Shown here one piece after another: positions 7,022-7,609 of a stretch of DNA of 7,609 bases. Both the position numbers and the translations under genes were made by a program. The notes under the pieces were generated by a model. That model was not told the DNA's origin. It made no database searches and saw only the letters and a program-made list of their open reading frames with translations. Location: the NCBI GenBank assembly GCA_030608825.1, contig JAUWDL010000052.1:1-7609 (forward strand). Reading direction: 5' to 3'. Every line of letters starts with the position of its first letter. Within the stretch, counting starts at the first letter, position 1. Origin of the DNA: Gemmatimonadales bacterium. GTDB lineage: Bacteria; Gemmatimonadota; Gemmatimonadetes; Palauibacterales; Palauibacteraceae.

Positions 7022-7609
7022 ATGACGCGCCTCTTCGATTCCCATCTCCATCTCTCGGACCAGGCGTTCGAGGAAGACCGCAGCGCGGTGCTCCAGCGAG
7101 CGCGGGACGCCGGCGTCGCCGAGCTCGTGACCGTCGCCAGCGATCCTGCGGACGCCCGCCGGGCGATCGATCTCGCGCTTGCCACTCCCGGTGTGTGGGC
7201 GACGGTGGGGCTTCATCCGCACGAGGCGGCCGCCTTCAGCGTCGAGCTTCTGGCCGAGCTTGAAGATCTGGCCGCGCTCCCCGAGGTGGTGGCGATCGGC
7301 GAGACGGGTCTCGATTACCACTATGACAACTCGCCGAGAGAGGAGCAGCGGCACGCCTTCCGGAGCCAGCTGCAGCTGGCGGAGCGTACAGATCTCCCGG
7401 TGGTCGTCCATTCGCGGGATGCTGACGAGGAGACGGCGGCGTTGATCTCGGAGTTTGCCGGACGCGTCCACGGGGTCCTCCACTGTTTCACCGGAGGGAA
7501 CGAGCTGCTGACGGCGGGGCTCGACGCCGGGTGGTTCGTCTCATTCTCGGGTATCGTGACGTTCAAGAGGTTCGATGGCGCGGAAGCGGTCCGCCGGGTG
7601 CCGGCCGAT
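7022..7609 (+). CDS. tatD: TatD-family metal-dependent hydrolase (3' end outside the window)
   Basis: The first 196 codons of a TatD protein, normally about 260 residues, are visible; the frame is still open at the window edge. TatD proteins are cytoplasmic TIM-barrel metal hydrolases; characterised members are DNases involved in DNA repair or degradation, and are not part of the Tat translocase despite the name. Visible motifs are FDSHLHL (5-11, metal ligands His8 and His10), VGLHPHEA (62-69), IGETGLDYHYD (92-102, ligand Glu94), PVVVHSRDA (126-134, ligand His130), HCFTGG (154-159, ligand His154) and SFSGIVTFK (174-182). The final barrel strands with the last catalytic Asp lie outside. It starts 25 nt after the secF stop, so the same operon is likely. 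The ATG at 7022 is the only sensible start, since the DSHLHL motif must be close to the N-terminus; the ribosome site (GGCGG, directly adjacent) is poor. Paralogues such as YcfH or YjjV cannot be excluded. Confidence 0.95.
   Translation, partial: MTRLFDSHLHLSDQAFEEDRSAVLQRARDAGVAELVTVASDPADARRAIDLALATPGVWATVGLHPHEAAAFSVELLAELEDLAALPEVVAIGETGLDYHYDNSPREEQRHAFRSQLQLAERTDLPVVVHSRDADEETAALISEFAGRVHGVLHCFTGGNELLTAGLDAGWFVSFSGIVTFKRFDGAEAVRRVPAD

Noticed and set aside
6812..7483. Minus-strand 223-codon frame over the end of secF and the start of tatD
   Set aside because: It is antisense to two clearly recognised genes and has no motif of its own.
1..7609. Mobile elements, CRISPR arrays, tRNA or rRNA genes, defence systems
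   Set aside because: No terminal repeats, transposase motifs, regularly spaced repeats or recognisable RNA structures were seen; almost all the window is explained by the listed genes.

Overview
The window is GC-rich, gene-dense bacterial DNA with strong G/C bias at third codon positions. The gene set suggests a diderm bacterium: separate secD and secF genes, a TatD hydrolase, and a lipoprotein zinc metalloprotease of the DUF5117/DUF5118 type. The style of the SecF N-terminus and the metalloprotease family bring Gemmatimonadota or a similar phylum to mind. That placement is an impression from memory, not a computed result.

Layout: two transcription units diverge from a spacer at about 4220-4354. 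Leftward (minus strand) there is a possible 41-residue ORF (4219-4094), then a gamma-glutamyltransferase-like Ntn-hydrolase (4127-2583). After a 25-nt gap comes a large predicted lipoprotein zinc metalloprotease (2557-44). Rightward (plus strand) are secD (4355-6061), secF (6064-6996, 2 nt after secD) and the first 196 codons of a tatD-family metal-dependent hydrolase (7022 to the window edge).

Function: SecD and SecF form the membrane complex that uses the proton-motive force to help pull proteins through SecYEG. The TatD gene probably rides in the same operon as a separate housekeeping nuclease or hydrolase. The leftward pair are both peptide-processing enzymes: the metalloprotease should be lipid-anchored outside the inner membrane, while the GGT-like enzyme shows no export signal. 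A joint role in peptide breakdown is an inference from adjacency only.

I saw no mobile element, CRISPR array, RNA gene or clear defence system. Most of the window is ordinary. The points worth a second look are the GTGA stop/start overlap between the tiny ORF and the GGT-like gene, the non-canonical substrate-pocket residues of that enzyme, an Ala/Gly/Thr-rich insert in SecD, and a 10-bp tandem repeat just ahead of secD.
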